From an uncultured Gemmatimonadota bacterium (GTDB lineage: Bacteria > Gemmatimonadota > Gemmatimonadetes > Gemmatimonadales > Gemmatimonadaceae), in contig CAMLHT010000083.1 of the NCBI GenBank assembly GCA_946479895.1, positions 1 through 14,598 on the forward strand: DNA of 14,598 bases, written 5' to 3'. Of this stretch, positions 1 to 7,417 are shown piece by piece (positions within the stretch are counted from its first letter, which is position 1; each line of letters opens with the position of its first letter). The notes beneath the pieces were generated by a model. The model had not been told where the DNA came from, made no database searches, and worked only from the letters and a program-made list of their open reading frames with translations. The translations under genes and the position numbers were made by a program.

Positions 1-271
1 ACGACACGCCGGGCGCGATGGTGACGATGGTGTTCTCGCTCTTCCACTCGCGCGACACCTGCTTGTATGGCTTCGTGACGTGGATGACCTCCGCCACGCC
101 GGCGAGCCCCTTGATCCGCGACGAGTCCACGCGGCCGTCGTTGCCGACGAGGCCGACGGCCGTGCGCTGCGCGCCGGGCATCGGGCGCGCCTGGTAGCCC
201 ATCTCTTCGATGACAGCGACCACGCGCTCGACCTGCTCGCGCGTCGCATGATTCTCCATCACGACCAACAT
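1..271 (-). CDS. aroF: DAHP synthase, N-terminal part (3' end beyond window)
   Basis: The 90 visible codons begin MLVVMENHATREQVERVV and end in a stretch with AEVIHVTKPYKQVSREWK. This matches the N-terminal ferredoxin-like regulatory domain of class I 3-deoxy-7-phosphoheptulonate synthases of the Bacillus/Thermotoga type. That enzyme joins phosphoenolpyruvate and erythrose-4-phosphate in the first step of the shikimate pathway, in the cytoplasm. The KPYK.VSRE motif is the usual link to the catalytic barrel, which lies beyond base 1. In this family the N-terminal domain mediates feedback inhibition by aromatic amino acids; that is family knowledge, not visible here. The ATG directly follows the TAG of the MBL-fold gene with no gap, and a GAGGAG Shine-Dalgarno (SD) lies inside that gene's last codons. 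The exact symbol (aroF, aroG or aroA) varies by organism. Confidence 0.8.
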   Translation of the reverse strand, partial: MLVVMENHATREQVERVVAVIEEMGYQARPMPGAQRTAVGLVGNDGRVDSSRIKGLAGVAEVIHVTKPYKQVSREWKSENTIVTIAPGVS

Positions 272-1039
272 CTATCGCTCCTCGAGTTCAGTAACCCACC
301 CGTCATGGGCGAGCGTCAACGGTCCCGCGTAGCCGCGCCGCACCGCGGCCTCGATGTCCACCTGCTCGACCGGCGGATAGAAATGGGTGAGGGCGAGCAT
401 CCGCGGCTCCGCCATCCTCCCAAGCTCTCCGACCTGTTCCGGCGTCAGGTGCTCCGGAATGGCCATCGCTTCGGGCAGCGAGCACTCGGCGACCAGCAGG
501 TCGCACCCCTTCGCCCAGTCCCCCAGGGCGGGAGAGACCCCCGTATCCCCGGTGTACACGACGCGACGGCCGCCGCGCGTAATGGAATATGCCACGCTCT
601 CAGCCGTATGTGGAACCTTGAACGCCGAGAGCGCCAGTCCGCCGAGGTCCATCGGGGTGCCGGGCGCGATCTCGTCGATGGCCTGGGGGAAGACCGGCGC
701 CGTGACCCACGGCCCGAAGGTGGCCGCGAGCCGGTCGAAGAGGGCGCGCGTGCCGACCGGCCCGATGATCCGGAGCGGCGCGCTCCGGACCGGCAGCATC
801 CCGTACCGGAACGCGTAGAGCAGCGTCGGGATGTCGGCGAAGTGATCGAGGTGAAAGTGCGTGATCGCGATGTGCGTGATCCGCTGCCACTCGATCCCGA
901 GCTCGGCCAGGCGGCGGGTGATCCCGCTGCCGCAGTCCATGAGCAGGAGCACGTCGCCCCCTTCGACGACGTACCCCGAACAGCTTCGCGTTGGCGAGAG
1001 CGCGACGGTTCCGGTTCCGAGCGCCCGGAACCGGAGCAT
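272..1039 (-). CDS. MBL-fold metal-dependent hydrolase (ribonuclease Z-like)
   Basis: A 255-residue metallo-beta-lactamase-fold hydrolase. The metal-binding motif THFHLDH (H61, H63, D65, H66) is intact, followed by H144 in VPHTAES, D165 in YTGDTG and H219 in LTHFYP. These are the dinuclear-zinc ligands expected of the RNase Z/arylsulfatase branch. The N-terminal FRALGTGTVALSPTRSCSGYVV strand pair and the HLTPEQVGEL segment before the last ligand also fit that branch. It is shorter than typical RNase Z (about 300 residues) and I see no clear tRNA-clamping exosite arm, so tRNA 3' processing is uncertain; a cyclic-nucleotide or other phosphoester substrate is equally possible. No signal peptide is present, so it should be cytoplasmic. 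Its ATG overlaps the smc stop by one base (TGATG), and its stop abuts the DAHP synthase start, placing it inside the operon. Confidence 0.88.
   Translation of the reverse strand: MLRFRALGTGTVALSPTRSCSGYVVEGGDVLLLMDCGSGITRRLAELGIEWQRITHIAITHFHLDHFADIPTLLYAFRYGMLPVRSAPLRIIGPVGTRALFDRLAATFGPWVTAPVFPQAIDEIAPGTPMDLGGLALSAFKVPHTAESVAYSITRGGRRVVYTGDTGVSPALGDWAKGCDLLVAECSLPEAMAIPEHLTPEQVGELGRMAEPRMLALTHFYPPVEQVDIEAAVRRGYAGPLTLAHDGWVTELEER
278..283 (-). promoter_or_regulatory. Shine-Dalgarno site for the DAHP synthase gene
   Basis: GAGGAG, read on the minus strand, lies 6 bases before the TAG|ATG junction at 271. It is encoded by the final Glu-Glu codons of the upstream MBL-fold gene. It supports the ATG at 271 as the true start and suggests translational coupling. 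Confidence 0.6.
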
Positions 1040-4000
1040 CAGGCGGCGCCGTCGACCGTTTCGCCCCGCACCCGCACGCTGACCAGGCTCGAGACGCCCG
1101 GCTCCTGCATCGTCACGCCGTAGACCGCGTCGGCGGCTTCCGTCGTCGTGCGCGGGTTGTGGGTGATGACGATAAACTGCGTCCGCGCCTTGAACTGGTT
1201 CAGCATCTTCACGAACCGGCCGACGTTGGCGTCGTCGAGAGGAGCGTCGACTTCGTCCAGCAGGCAGAAGGGGCTCGGCTTGGTGAGGAAGATGCCGAAG
1301 AGCAGCGAGAGCGCGACGAGCGCGCGCTCACCGCTCGAGAGCAGGTGGATGCGCTGCGTGCGCTTGCCGCGGGGCGACGCGTGGATCTCGATGTCGCAAT
1401 CCATCGGCGCTTCCGGATTCTCGAGGCGGAGGTCGCATTCGCCGCCGCCGAAGAGCGTGAGGAAGATCTGGCGGAAGTTCTCGCGGACCTGGTTGAAGGT
1501 CGTGAAGAACAGCTCACGGGCGGTGGCGTCGATCTCCTTGATCGCCTGCTGGAGGGCCTGGCGGCCGTCGGCCAGGTCGGTGCGCTGCGCGGTCAGGAAG
1601 TCGAGACGCTTCACCGCCTCGTCGTGCTCCTCGATGGCGAGCACGTTGACGGGGCCGAGGGACTCGAGCTGGTTGCGAAGCTGCTCCGCTTCCTCGCGCA
1701 GGGTCTGCTCTTCCGCATCCGTCTCCTCGACCGCGGCGAGCATGTCGTCGAGCGGCTTTCGCCACTCGGCCTCGAGGCGCTCGCGAATGGCGGCGCGGCG
1801 TCCGCCAAGGTCGGTGTGCCGCAGCTCGGCGGAGTGCAGCTCCTCCCCGCCGGAATGCGCCGAGCGCCTCGCGGCGTCGAGTGAGTGGTCGGCGGCGATG
1901 AGGCTCTCGTCGGCGGCCTTCACCGCCGCTTCGGCGGCGGCGAGGCGCCCCTCGCCGTCGCGAAGGCCGGCTTCCCGCGTCTCGAGGTCCATCTGCCATC
2001 CGGCCATCTGCTCGGCGAGCACCGAGTCGGCCTGCGAGAGCTCGGACAGCTCCGCGCGCAGCACCTCGAGGCGCTGCACGGCGGATCCCGCCTCCTGGGC
2101 GAGACGGCGCTCGCGATCGGCGGCGACCTGTACGCGGGCCTGGACCTGCGCCTCCTCGACCTGCGCGCGGGTGCGCAGCTCGCGTGCTTCCTCCTGGGCG
2201 CGCTCGCCGGCCATCAGCTTCTCGCGGGCGGCGTCGAGATCCACCTCGTGCGCCCGCAGCTCCTCGGCGGCCTGGAGCGCCTCGGCGTCGATCTTTTCGA
2301 GGTGGACCGACAGCTCGTTGCGCCGCGTAGACAGGCGGTCGCGCAGGGTGTCCGCCTCGGCCACCTCGCGCTCGGCGCGCTGGCGGCGACGATCGATCTC
2401 CGCGAGCTGCTCGGCCGCGCGGCGGACGGCGCCGTTGGCCGCTTCCAGCCGCTCCGAGGCTTCGCGGGTGCGAAGCTCGGCGGCTTCCATCTCCACGCGG
2501 AGCGCGTCGGCGCGCTCCATCGCGCTGCGGCGGCGCTGCTCGGACGCCGACAGCTCGGTGCGCAGCTCGAACAGCTCGGCGCGGCGGCGGAGCGGGCCCG
2601 GGCCGGCGGTCGCGCCGGGGAGCCAGATCGCGCCACGCGAGTCGATGAAGGCCGACCCGCCTTCGACCGTGCGCGCGCCGCCAAGGAGCGCGCGCGCCCA
2701 CCCGGCGGCGGGGGCCGCGGCCTGGACGTGCGACGCGAGCGTCTCGTCAGCCTTCGCGTCGCCCGCGACCTGGAGCGAGTCGAGCGGCAGGAGCAGGAGC
2801 GGACCGGGGTTCGCCTCGGCGTGCCAGGCGCGGACCTTCTCGGCGACGCCATGGTCGCGAATGAGCACCGCGTGCACCGTCGCCCCGAGGAAGCGCTCGA
2901 CGAGCAGCGCGGTTTCCTGGTCCGCGCCGAGGAAGTCGGAGAGCGGCCCGAGAATGGCGCCCTCGCCGAACTTGTCCTTGTCGCGCAGGAGGCGGGCGGC
3001 GGCCGGCGCGAGTCCGACGCGCTCGCGCTCGAGCGCCTCGAGCGCGTTCACCTTTCCCGTCAGGGACGTATGCGCCTCGTCGGCGCGGAACAGCTCGGCC
3101 CGGGCGACGGATTCCTCCTCGCGCACGCGCTTGTCGTGGCCGCGCGCCTGGTCCAGCGCGGCCGCGGCCTCCGCCGCTTCCTCCTTCGCGGTCTCACCGG
3201 CGACGACGGCCGACTCGTGCTCGCGGCCGACGAGGGAAACGGCGTCCACGAGCGCCACCCGGTCTTCCTCGAGCTTCGCGAGCCGCTGGATGAGCTCCTC
3301 GCGCTCGCGGTGGCTGCGCTCGCGGTCGAGCTCCGCCTTGTTCAACCGCTCCTGGAGGGAGCGCATGCGCGACGTCGCGGCATCGAGGGCGGCCCGCGCC
3401 TCGGTGACCGCCGCCCGGGTGCTCTCCTCGGTCGCGACGTGTCGCGCGAGCTCCTCCCGCGCGGCCGTGAGCTGCGCCTCGTGCTCCTGGCGCTCGGTCG
3501 CCGCCTGGGCGCGGTCGGCGGCGATGCGCGTGCCGATCGCCTCGCCCTCACTCGCCTCGGACTCGGCGCGCTGGCGGCGCGCCACGGTGTTGCGCTGGCG
3601 CTCCTCGGCCACCGCCATCTCGCTGCGGATGGACTGGACGTCCTCGCGCTGCGTCTGGACCAGCTTCGCGAGCTCGTTGCGGCTCGCCTCGGCCGCCGCG
3701 CGATTGCCGTGCGCGGCATCGCGCGCCTGCTCGGCGGCGACGACGGCCTCCTCGAGACGCGGGACGTCGGCGCGGAGCTGCGCGACGCGCTCGTCGAGGC
3801 GCTTGAGCTCCTCGGCCCACGAATGCATCTCGCGGCGGGCGAGCCCGATCTCGACGATGTACCGACGGGCCATCAGCTCGGAGTAGCGCTCGGCGCGCTT
3901 GCGCTGGCGCGAGAGCGAGCGGACCTGGCTCTGAACTTCGTTGACGAGGTCGTCGAGGCGCTGGAGGTCGACGGTGGTCTCCTCCAGCCGGCGCTCGGTG

Positions 4001-4527
4001 GTGCGACGGCGGTCGCGATAGAGGCCGACTCCCGCGGCCTCCTCGAACAGCTCGCGGCGATCGTCCGGGCGATCGGAGAGGAGCGCGTCGATCATCTTGG
4101 CCTCGATGACGACGCCCGTGTCGGCGCCCAGGCCGGTGCCGCGCAGCATGTCGGCGATATCGCGCAGCCGGCAGGGCGCGCGATTCAGGAAATACTCGCT
4201 CTCGCCCGAGCGGGAGAGACGCCGCGTGATGACGACTTCCTGGAACGGGATCGGCAGCGAGCCGTCGGCGTTCTCGAAGTGCAGGGAAACCTCGGCCAGG
4301 TTCACCGGCCGGCGGGCCGACGACCCCTGGAAGATGACCTCGTCCATCTTCGAGCCGCGGAGCAGGCGGGCGCGCTGCTCGCCGAGCACCCAGCGCACGG
4401 CGTCCGAGACGTTGGACTTGCCACAACCGTTCGGGCCGACGATCGCCGTCACGCCGTTCTCGAAGACGAGATCGGTGCTGTCGGCGAACGACTTGAAACC
4501 GTGGAGCTCGAGCTTGGTCAACCGCAC
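1039..4527 (-). CDS. smc: Chromosome segregation protein SMC
   Basis: A full-length 1162-residue bacterial SMC ATPase, in the normal family range. The N-terminal head carries Walker A GPNGCGKSN (31-39). Two long charged coiled-coil arms run at about 175-515 and 645-1000, separated by a hinge at about 520-640 (EGAILGPLSDFLGA onward). The C-terminal head has the signature LLSSGERALVALSL (about 1062-1075) and Walker B CLLDEVDAPLDD with catalytic Glu near 1092, then a VITHNP switch. SMC dimers, with ScpA and ScpB, extrude loops and compact the nucleoid; no scpA or scpB lies in this window. The start is GTG at 4527, overlapping the upstream SPOR gene's TAG by one base, with an AAGGGAGA SD 8 bases upstream. 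The product begins MRLTKLELHGFKSF, typical for SMC, so no longer start is needed. Confidence 0.98.
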   Translation of the reverse strand: MRLTKLELHGFKSFADSTDLVFENGVTAIVGPNGCGKSNVSDAVRWVLGEQRARLLRGSKMDEVIFQGSSARRPVNLAEVSLHFENADGSLPIPFQEVVITRRLSRSGESEYFLNRAPCRLRDIADMLRGTGLGADTGVVIEAKMIDALLSDRPDDRRELFEEAAGVGLYRDRRRTTERRLEETTVDLQRLDDLVNEVQSQVRSLSRQRKRAERYSELMARRYIVEIGLARREMHSWAEELKRLDERVAQLRADVPRLEEAVVAAEQARDAAHGNRAAAEASRNELAKLVQTQREDVQSIRSEMAVAEERQRNTVARRQRAESEASEGEAIGTRIAADRAQAATERQEHEAQLTAAREELARHVATEESTRAAVTEARAALDAATSRMRSLQERLNKAELDRERSHREREELIQRLAKLEEDRVALVDAVSLVGREHESAVVAGETAKEEAAEAAAALDQARGHDKRVREEESVARAELFRADEAHTSLTGKVNALEALERERVGLAPAAARLLRDKDKFGEGAILGPLSDFLGADQETALLVERFLGATVHAVLIRDHGVAEKVRAWHAEANPGPLLLLPLDSLQVAGDAKADETLASHVQAAAPAAGWARALLGGARTVEGGSAFIDSRGAIWLPGATAGPGPLRRRAELFELRTELSASEQRRRSAMERADALRVEMEAAELRTREASERLEAANGAVRRAAEQLAEIDRRRQRAEREVAEADTLRDRLSTRRNELSVHLEKIDAEALQAAEELRAHEVDLDAAREKLMAGERAQEEARELRTRAQVEEAQVQARVQVAADRERRLAQEAGSAVQRLEVLRAELSELSQADSVLAEQMAGWQMDLETREAGLRDGEGRLAAAEAAVKAADESLIAADHSLDAARRSAHSGGEELHSAELRHTDLGGRRAAIRERLEAEWRKPLDDMLAAVEETDAEEQTLREEAEQLRNQLESLGPVNVLAIEEHDEAVKRLDFLTAQRTDLADGRQALQQAIKEIDATARELFFTTFNQVRENFRQIFLTLFGGGECDLRLENPEAPMDCDIEIHASPRGKRTQRIHLLSSGERALVALSLLFGIFLTKPSPFCLLDEVDAPLDDANVGRFVKMLNQFKARTQFIVITHNPRTTTEAADAVYGVTMQEPGVSSLVSVRVRGETVDGAA

Positions 4528-5945
4528 TAGAACATTCTCCCTTGTCGTAACACGACGTCTGCCGGCTGGCCCGACGCCCGGATTTTCTCAGAGTAGGAAT
4601 CGGCTTGCGACCGAGTTTCGAACGCCCCGGCCACGATCCAGACCCAACCGTTCCGCTGGTCCAGCGCGTACACCGGCAATTGCCGCATGCGCAGGCTCAC
4701 GAGAAGGTCAGCGACCGTGGCCGACTTCCGTACCGAATCGATGAGCACCGCGTACGGCACGCGCACGACGACGCCGGGTGAGATCGAATCGAGACGTCCT
4801 GCCGATCGGAGTGAGGTCAGTAGTGAATCGGCGCCGCCGCGTGTGATGAACGCCCCCGCCAGCACCTCGTACCAGGTCCGTCCGGATTTCTCGACCGGCG
4901 CCCAGGTCGCCGCCGGCATCGAGTCCCCGTATTCCTGAAGCTGCAAAATAGCGCCTGCCTGCGTATTCGCCGACAGCATCCTCACGGCGTAGACGGCGGC
5001 GCCGGAATCGGCGGGATTCGGAAGATTCGGATCGGGCGGCTTCGGCTGCTCGACGGGCTTCAGGGCCTCGGGCAGCGGGACCGGAAGGGGCGTCCCCGCG
5101 TCCCTGTCGCCGAACGGCCCGTTGAGGAACCAGAAGATGATGAACGCGGCGAGGATGCTCAGGCCGGCGCCGTAACCGGCGGGCCGGGCGAAGGCGGTGA
5201 AGACGCCCGTGGGGCGTGCCTGCCCGGCAGCCGAAGTCGACTGGCGATCAGGAGTAGGAGCGGGGGAGGGGGCCCGCGCAGTCCTCCCGGATGCCGGGGT
5301 CGGTGCGGGCGTTCGGGGAGCGGACTTGCTCGACGACGCCGGGGCGGCCGGGCGGGCGGGGGCCGCAACCGGCGGCGCGGACGCCACCTTCGGCGGCGGC
5401 GACTGCGGCTTTGGCTCCGCCAGGGGCTTGAGCACCACGTTCGCGATCACGCGCGACGCCTCCACCGAGGCCGGCGCCATTGCATCGACGAGGACGATCC
5501 CGTCGAAGTGGTGAAGCAGCTCGCCGAGCGCCGCGACGCCGACGGGGAGGACGATGATCAGGAGATGGTCCGACTCGCTGAACGCGTTTCTCAGCTTCGT
5601 CCAGCGCGGATGAGCCAGGATCTCGGGATAGTCAGGCGCCACCGACCCCATCGGCGCGAACTGGAGGTTCTCGAAGCCGGCCACCGGGCGCGCCACCCGG
5701 GCGAGGGAGATCCCGTAGTCGAACGCATCGACCAGCCCGTGCGGATCGTCGTCGGCGATGAGCGGAGCGAAGGCCGGGGAGCCCGATAGATCCCCGAGCA
5801 CGACGTGTCGCGTGCCCGCCTGCGCCTCGGCGATCCCGAGCGCGACCTGGGCGGTCGCCTCGAGATCGCCGCCCGCGACTATGACGGCGTGGAAGCGGCG
5901 GAGTGAAGCTCCAAGCGTCCGGCCTTCAGCGATCCAGCGGGTCAT
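4527..5945 (-). CDS. MinD/BY-kinase-like domain, TM helix and tandem SPOR domain protein
   Basis: A 472-residue protein with an unusual layout. Residues about 17-175 resemble the Rossmann-like fold of MinD/ParA and CpsD-type tyrosine kinases (FHAVIVAGGDLEATAQVALG, HVVLGDLSGSP, HHFDGIVLVDA). The P-loop is degenerate: AGGDLEATA has no GKT/S, so ATPase activity is doubtful. A Pro/Ala/Ser-rich linker follows (about 175-250), then one transmembrane helix (about 258-275, GLSILAAFIIFWFL), a second proline-rich linker, and two SPOR-like repeats (about 317-385 and 398-467, each with a V.AGAF motif). Predicted topology is N-terminus in the cytoplasm and SPOR domains in the periplasm. SPOR domains bind glycan strands stripped of stem peptides at the division septum. 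It overlaps the upstream lipoprotein gene by 20 bases and smc by one. The ATG at 5945 is the only good start; the SD is weak. A role at the septum is an inference. Confidence 0.85.
   Translation of the reverse strand: MTRWIAEGRTLGASLRRFHAVIVAGGDLEATAQVALGIAEAQAGTRHVVLGDLSGSPAFAPLIADDDPHGLVDAFDYGISLARVARPVAGFENLQFAPMGSVAPDYPEILAHPRWTKLRNAFSESDHLLIIVLPVGVAALGELLHHFDGIVLVDAMAPASVEASRVIANVVLKPLAEPKPQSPPPKVASAPPVAAPARPAAPASSSKSAPRTPAPTPASGRTARAPSPAPTPDRQSTSAAGQARPTGVFTAFARPAGYGAGLSILAAFIIFWFLNGPFGDRDAGTPLPVPLPEALKPVEQPKPPDPNLPNPADSGAAVYAVRMLSANTQAGAILQLQEYGDSMPAATWAPVEKSGRTWYEVLAGAFITRGGADSLLTSLRSAGRLDSISPGVVVRVPYAVLIDSVRKSATVADLLVSLRMRQLPVYALDQRNGWVWIVAGAFETRSQADSYSEKIRASGQPADVVLRQGRMF
4536..4543 (-). 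promoter_or_regulatory. Shine-Dalgarno site for smc
   Basis: AAGGGAGA on the minus strand lies 8 bases upstream of the smc GTG at 4527, inside the last codons of the SPOR membrane-protein gene. It supports the GTG start. Confidence 0.65.
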
Positions 5946-7416
5946 AGACTGGCGGCGGGACGTCGCATCCGCCTTCCGGAATCCAGACGCCGGGCTTCGC
6001 CGCCGCCCGCGCGACGCGCTGCGCCTCGGCGCAGGTCGCGTACGGGCCGAGGATCACGCGATACATCGGGATGCCGTTGCGGACGACGGTCTCGACGTGG
6101 GCCGTCTCGTTGTCCACGCGGATGTTGGCCGCCTCGGCCTGCGCGCGCGTCTCGGACAGCAGGGTGAAGAACGACACGGTGTAGCCCACCGGCTTCGCCA
6201 CGGAATCCGTCGCGGGGACGCGGACCGAATCGGTGACGGTGACCTGCGCGCTGTCCGCGACGGTGGTCGCCGAGTCGAAGGTCACCGGCTGGTCGAGGCC
6301 CGCGGCACGGGGACGGAAGCCCGTCCACCAGAACGAGAACCAGATCTCGCTGGCGCCATTGCCGATCCGGCTGACCTGGCGCCCGTCCTCGGCGGCGACG
6401 AACACCACGTCGTTGCCGACGACCGTCGCGATGGACGCATCGGGCGCGACCAGGGGCATGTCGTTCCGCCACTCGGACCGGACGGTGCCGACCACGCGAT
6501 TGGCGGCGACGCCGATCACGGTGACGGTGTCACGCGCCCCGCGAACCAGCACGTAGCGGCCGATCGGATCGACGCGGAGCTCGCGCGCCTTGCCCTCGAG
6601 CGGAAGCGAGGAGCTGATCCGCCAGCGATACCTGTCGACGAAGATCAGCGTCGGCTTGCCCGCGACGTCCGCGAGGACGTAGATGCGGTCGCCGCTCGGC
6701 GTCACGGCGATGTCCGAGATCGGGCCGCCCACCGGAATGGGCTCGCTGAGCTGGAGGGTGCGCGTCTGCACCGCCTGGAGCCTGTCACCCGAGGCGAAGT
6801 ACAGCCGATCGCCGACGCCGGTTCCGGTCGCGAAGTCGGCGGCGGGCATCGCCAGCGAGTCGATCACGTCGCTCGACGGCGGACGGATGCGCGAGAGCGT
6901 GCTGCGGGACTCGCGGCCGGACCAGACCAGGACGGACCCGTCGCGGAGAGGAAAGACGCCTCGCGCGGGCACCTTCATCGTGAAGCGCACCGAGTCCGCC
7001 GGGGAGCGCCGGATGACGTCCCCCTTGGCGGTGACGCCGTAGATCGTCGAGCCGTCGAGCGAGACCGCCGCCGTCAGCGGGAGGCGCACGTCGTCGTCGA
7101 TGCGCCCGGCGCGGAAGTCGACGAGCACCGGGCGGGACTTCGCGTCGAGCATCGCCAGCACGCCGGCGTCGTCGTCGAAGCCGAGGACGCGCCCCGGCGC
7201 CTCGATCACCCCCGAGGACTTCCAGACCGTCGAGTCGATGTTCGGGTAGGCGACGACGCGCACGGCACCGCCCGCTCGCGGAACGCGGAGGAAGAGCGCG
7301 TCCGGGCCGCGGATCGCGCTCGCGGGAGCCGCCGCCGTGTCGGTGACGGGAACGTCAGTACGGGGGCGGTCGCCGCAGGCGGCGAGCAGGACGGCCAGGC
7401 AGATGAGTGCGCGCAA
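5926..7416 (-). CDS. SPOR-domain lipoprotein with beta-propeller-like region
   Basis: I place the start at TTG 7416, giving 496 residues beginning MRALICLAVLLAACGD, a compact lipoprotein signal with lipobox LAAC (lipidated Cys14). Gly at +2 would allow outer-membrane sorting under the E. coli Lol rule, an extrapolation to this phylum. Residues about 35-365 contain repeated strands such as AAVSLDGSTIYGVT, IAVTPSGDRIYVLAD and LRVDPIGRYVLVRG, which resemble YVTN/WD40-like propeller blades. A Thr/Ser/Val/Asp-rich linker (about 378-410) leads to a C-terminal SPOR domain (about 411-480, GYTVSFFTLL to YRVILGPYATCAEAQ). SPOR domains bind denuded septal glycan. An ATG at 7506 would add 30 residues but would bury the lipobox and overlap the upstream barrel gene by 86-89 bases. 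The gene follows the barrel gene's TGA after one base, without a clear SD, so translational coupling is likely. Confidence 0.85.
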   Translation of the reverse strand: MRALICLAVLLAACGDRPRTDVPVTDTAAAPASAIRGPDALFLRVPRAGGAVRVVAYPNIDSTVWKSSGVIEAPGRVLGFDDDAGVLAMLDAKSRPVLVDFRAGRIDDDVRLPLTAAVSLDGSTIYGVTAKGDVIRRSPADSVRFTMKVPARGVFPLRDGSVLVWSGRESRSTLSRIRPPSSDVIDSLAMPAADFATGTGVGDRLYFASGDRLQAVQTRTLQLSEPIPVGGPISDIAVTPSGDRIYVLADVAGKPTLIFVDRYRWRISSSLPLEGKARELRVDPIGRYVLVRGARDTVTVIGVAANRVVGTVRSEWRNDMPLVAPDASIATVVGNDVVFVAAEDGRQVSRIGNGASEIWFSFWWTGFRPRAAGLDQPVTFDSATTVADSAQVTVTDSVRVPATDSVAKPVGYTVSFFTLLSETRAQAEAANIRVDNETAHVETVVRNGIPMYRVILGPYATCAEAQRVARAAAKPGVWIPEGGCDVPPPVYDPLDR

Positions 7417-7417
7417 C

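Noticed and set aside
1885..4530. 881-codon open frame on the plus strand opposite smc (also 1148-3886 in another frame)
   Set aside because: Antisense shadow of a conserved SMC gene in high-GC DNA. The translations are low-complexity (Arg/Ser- or Leu/Ala/Arg-rich) without recognisable motifs.
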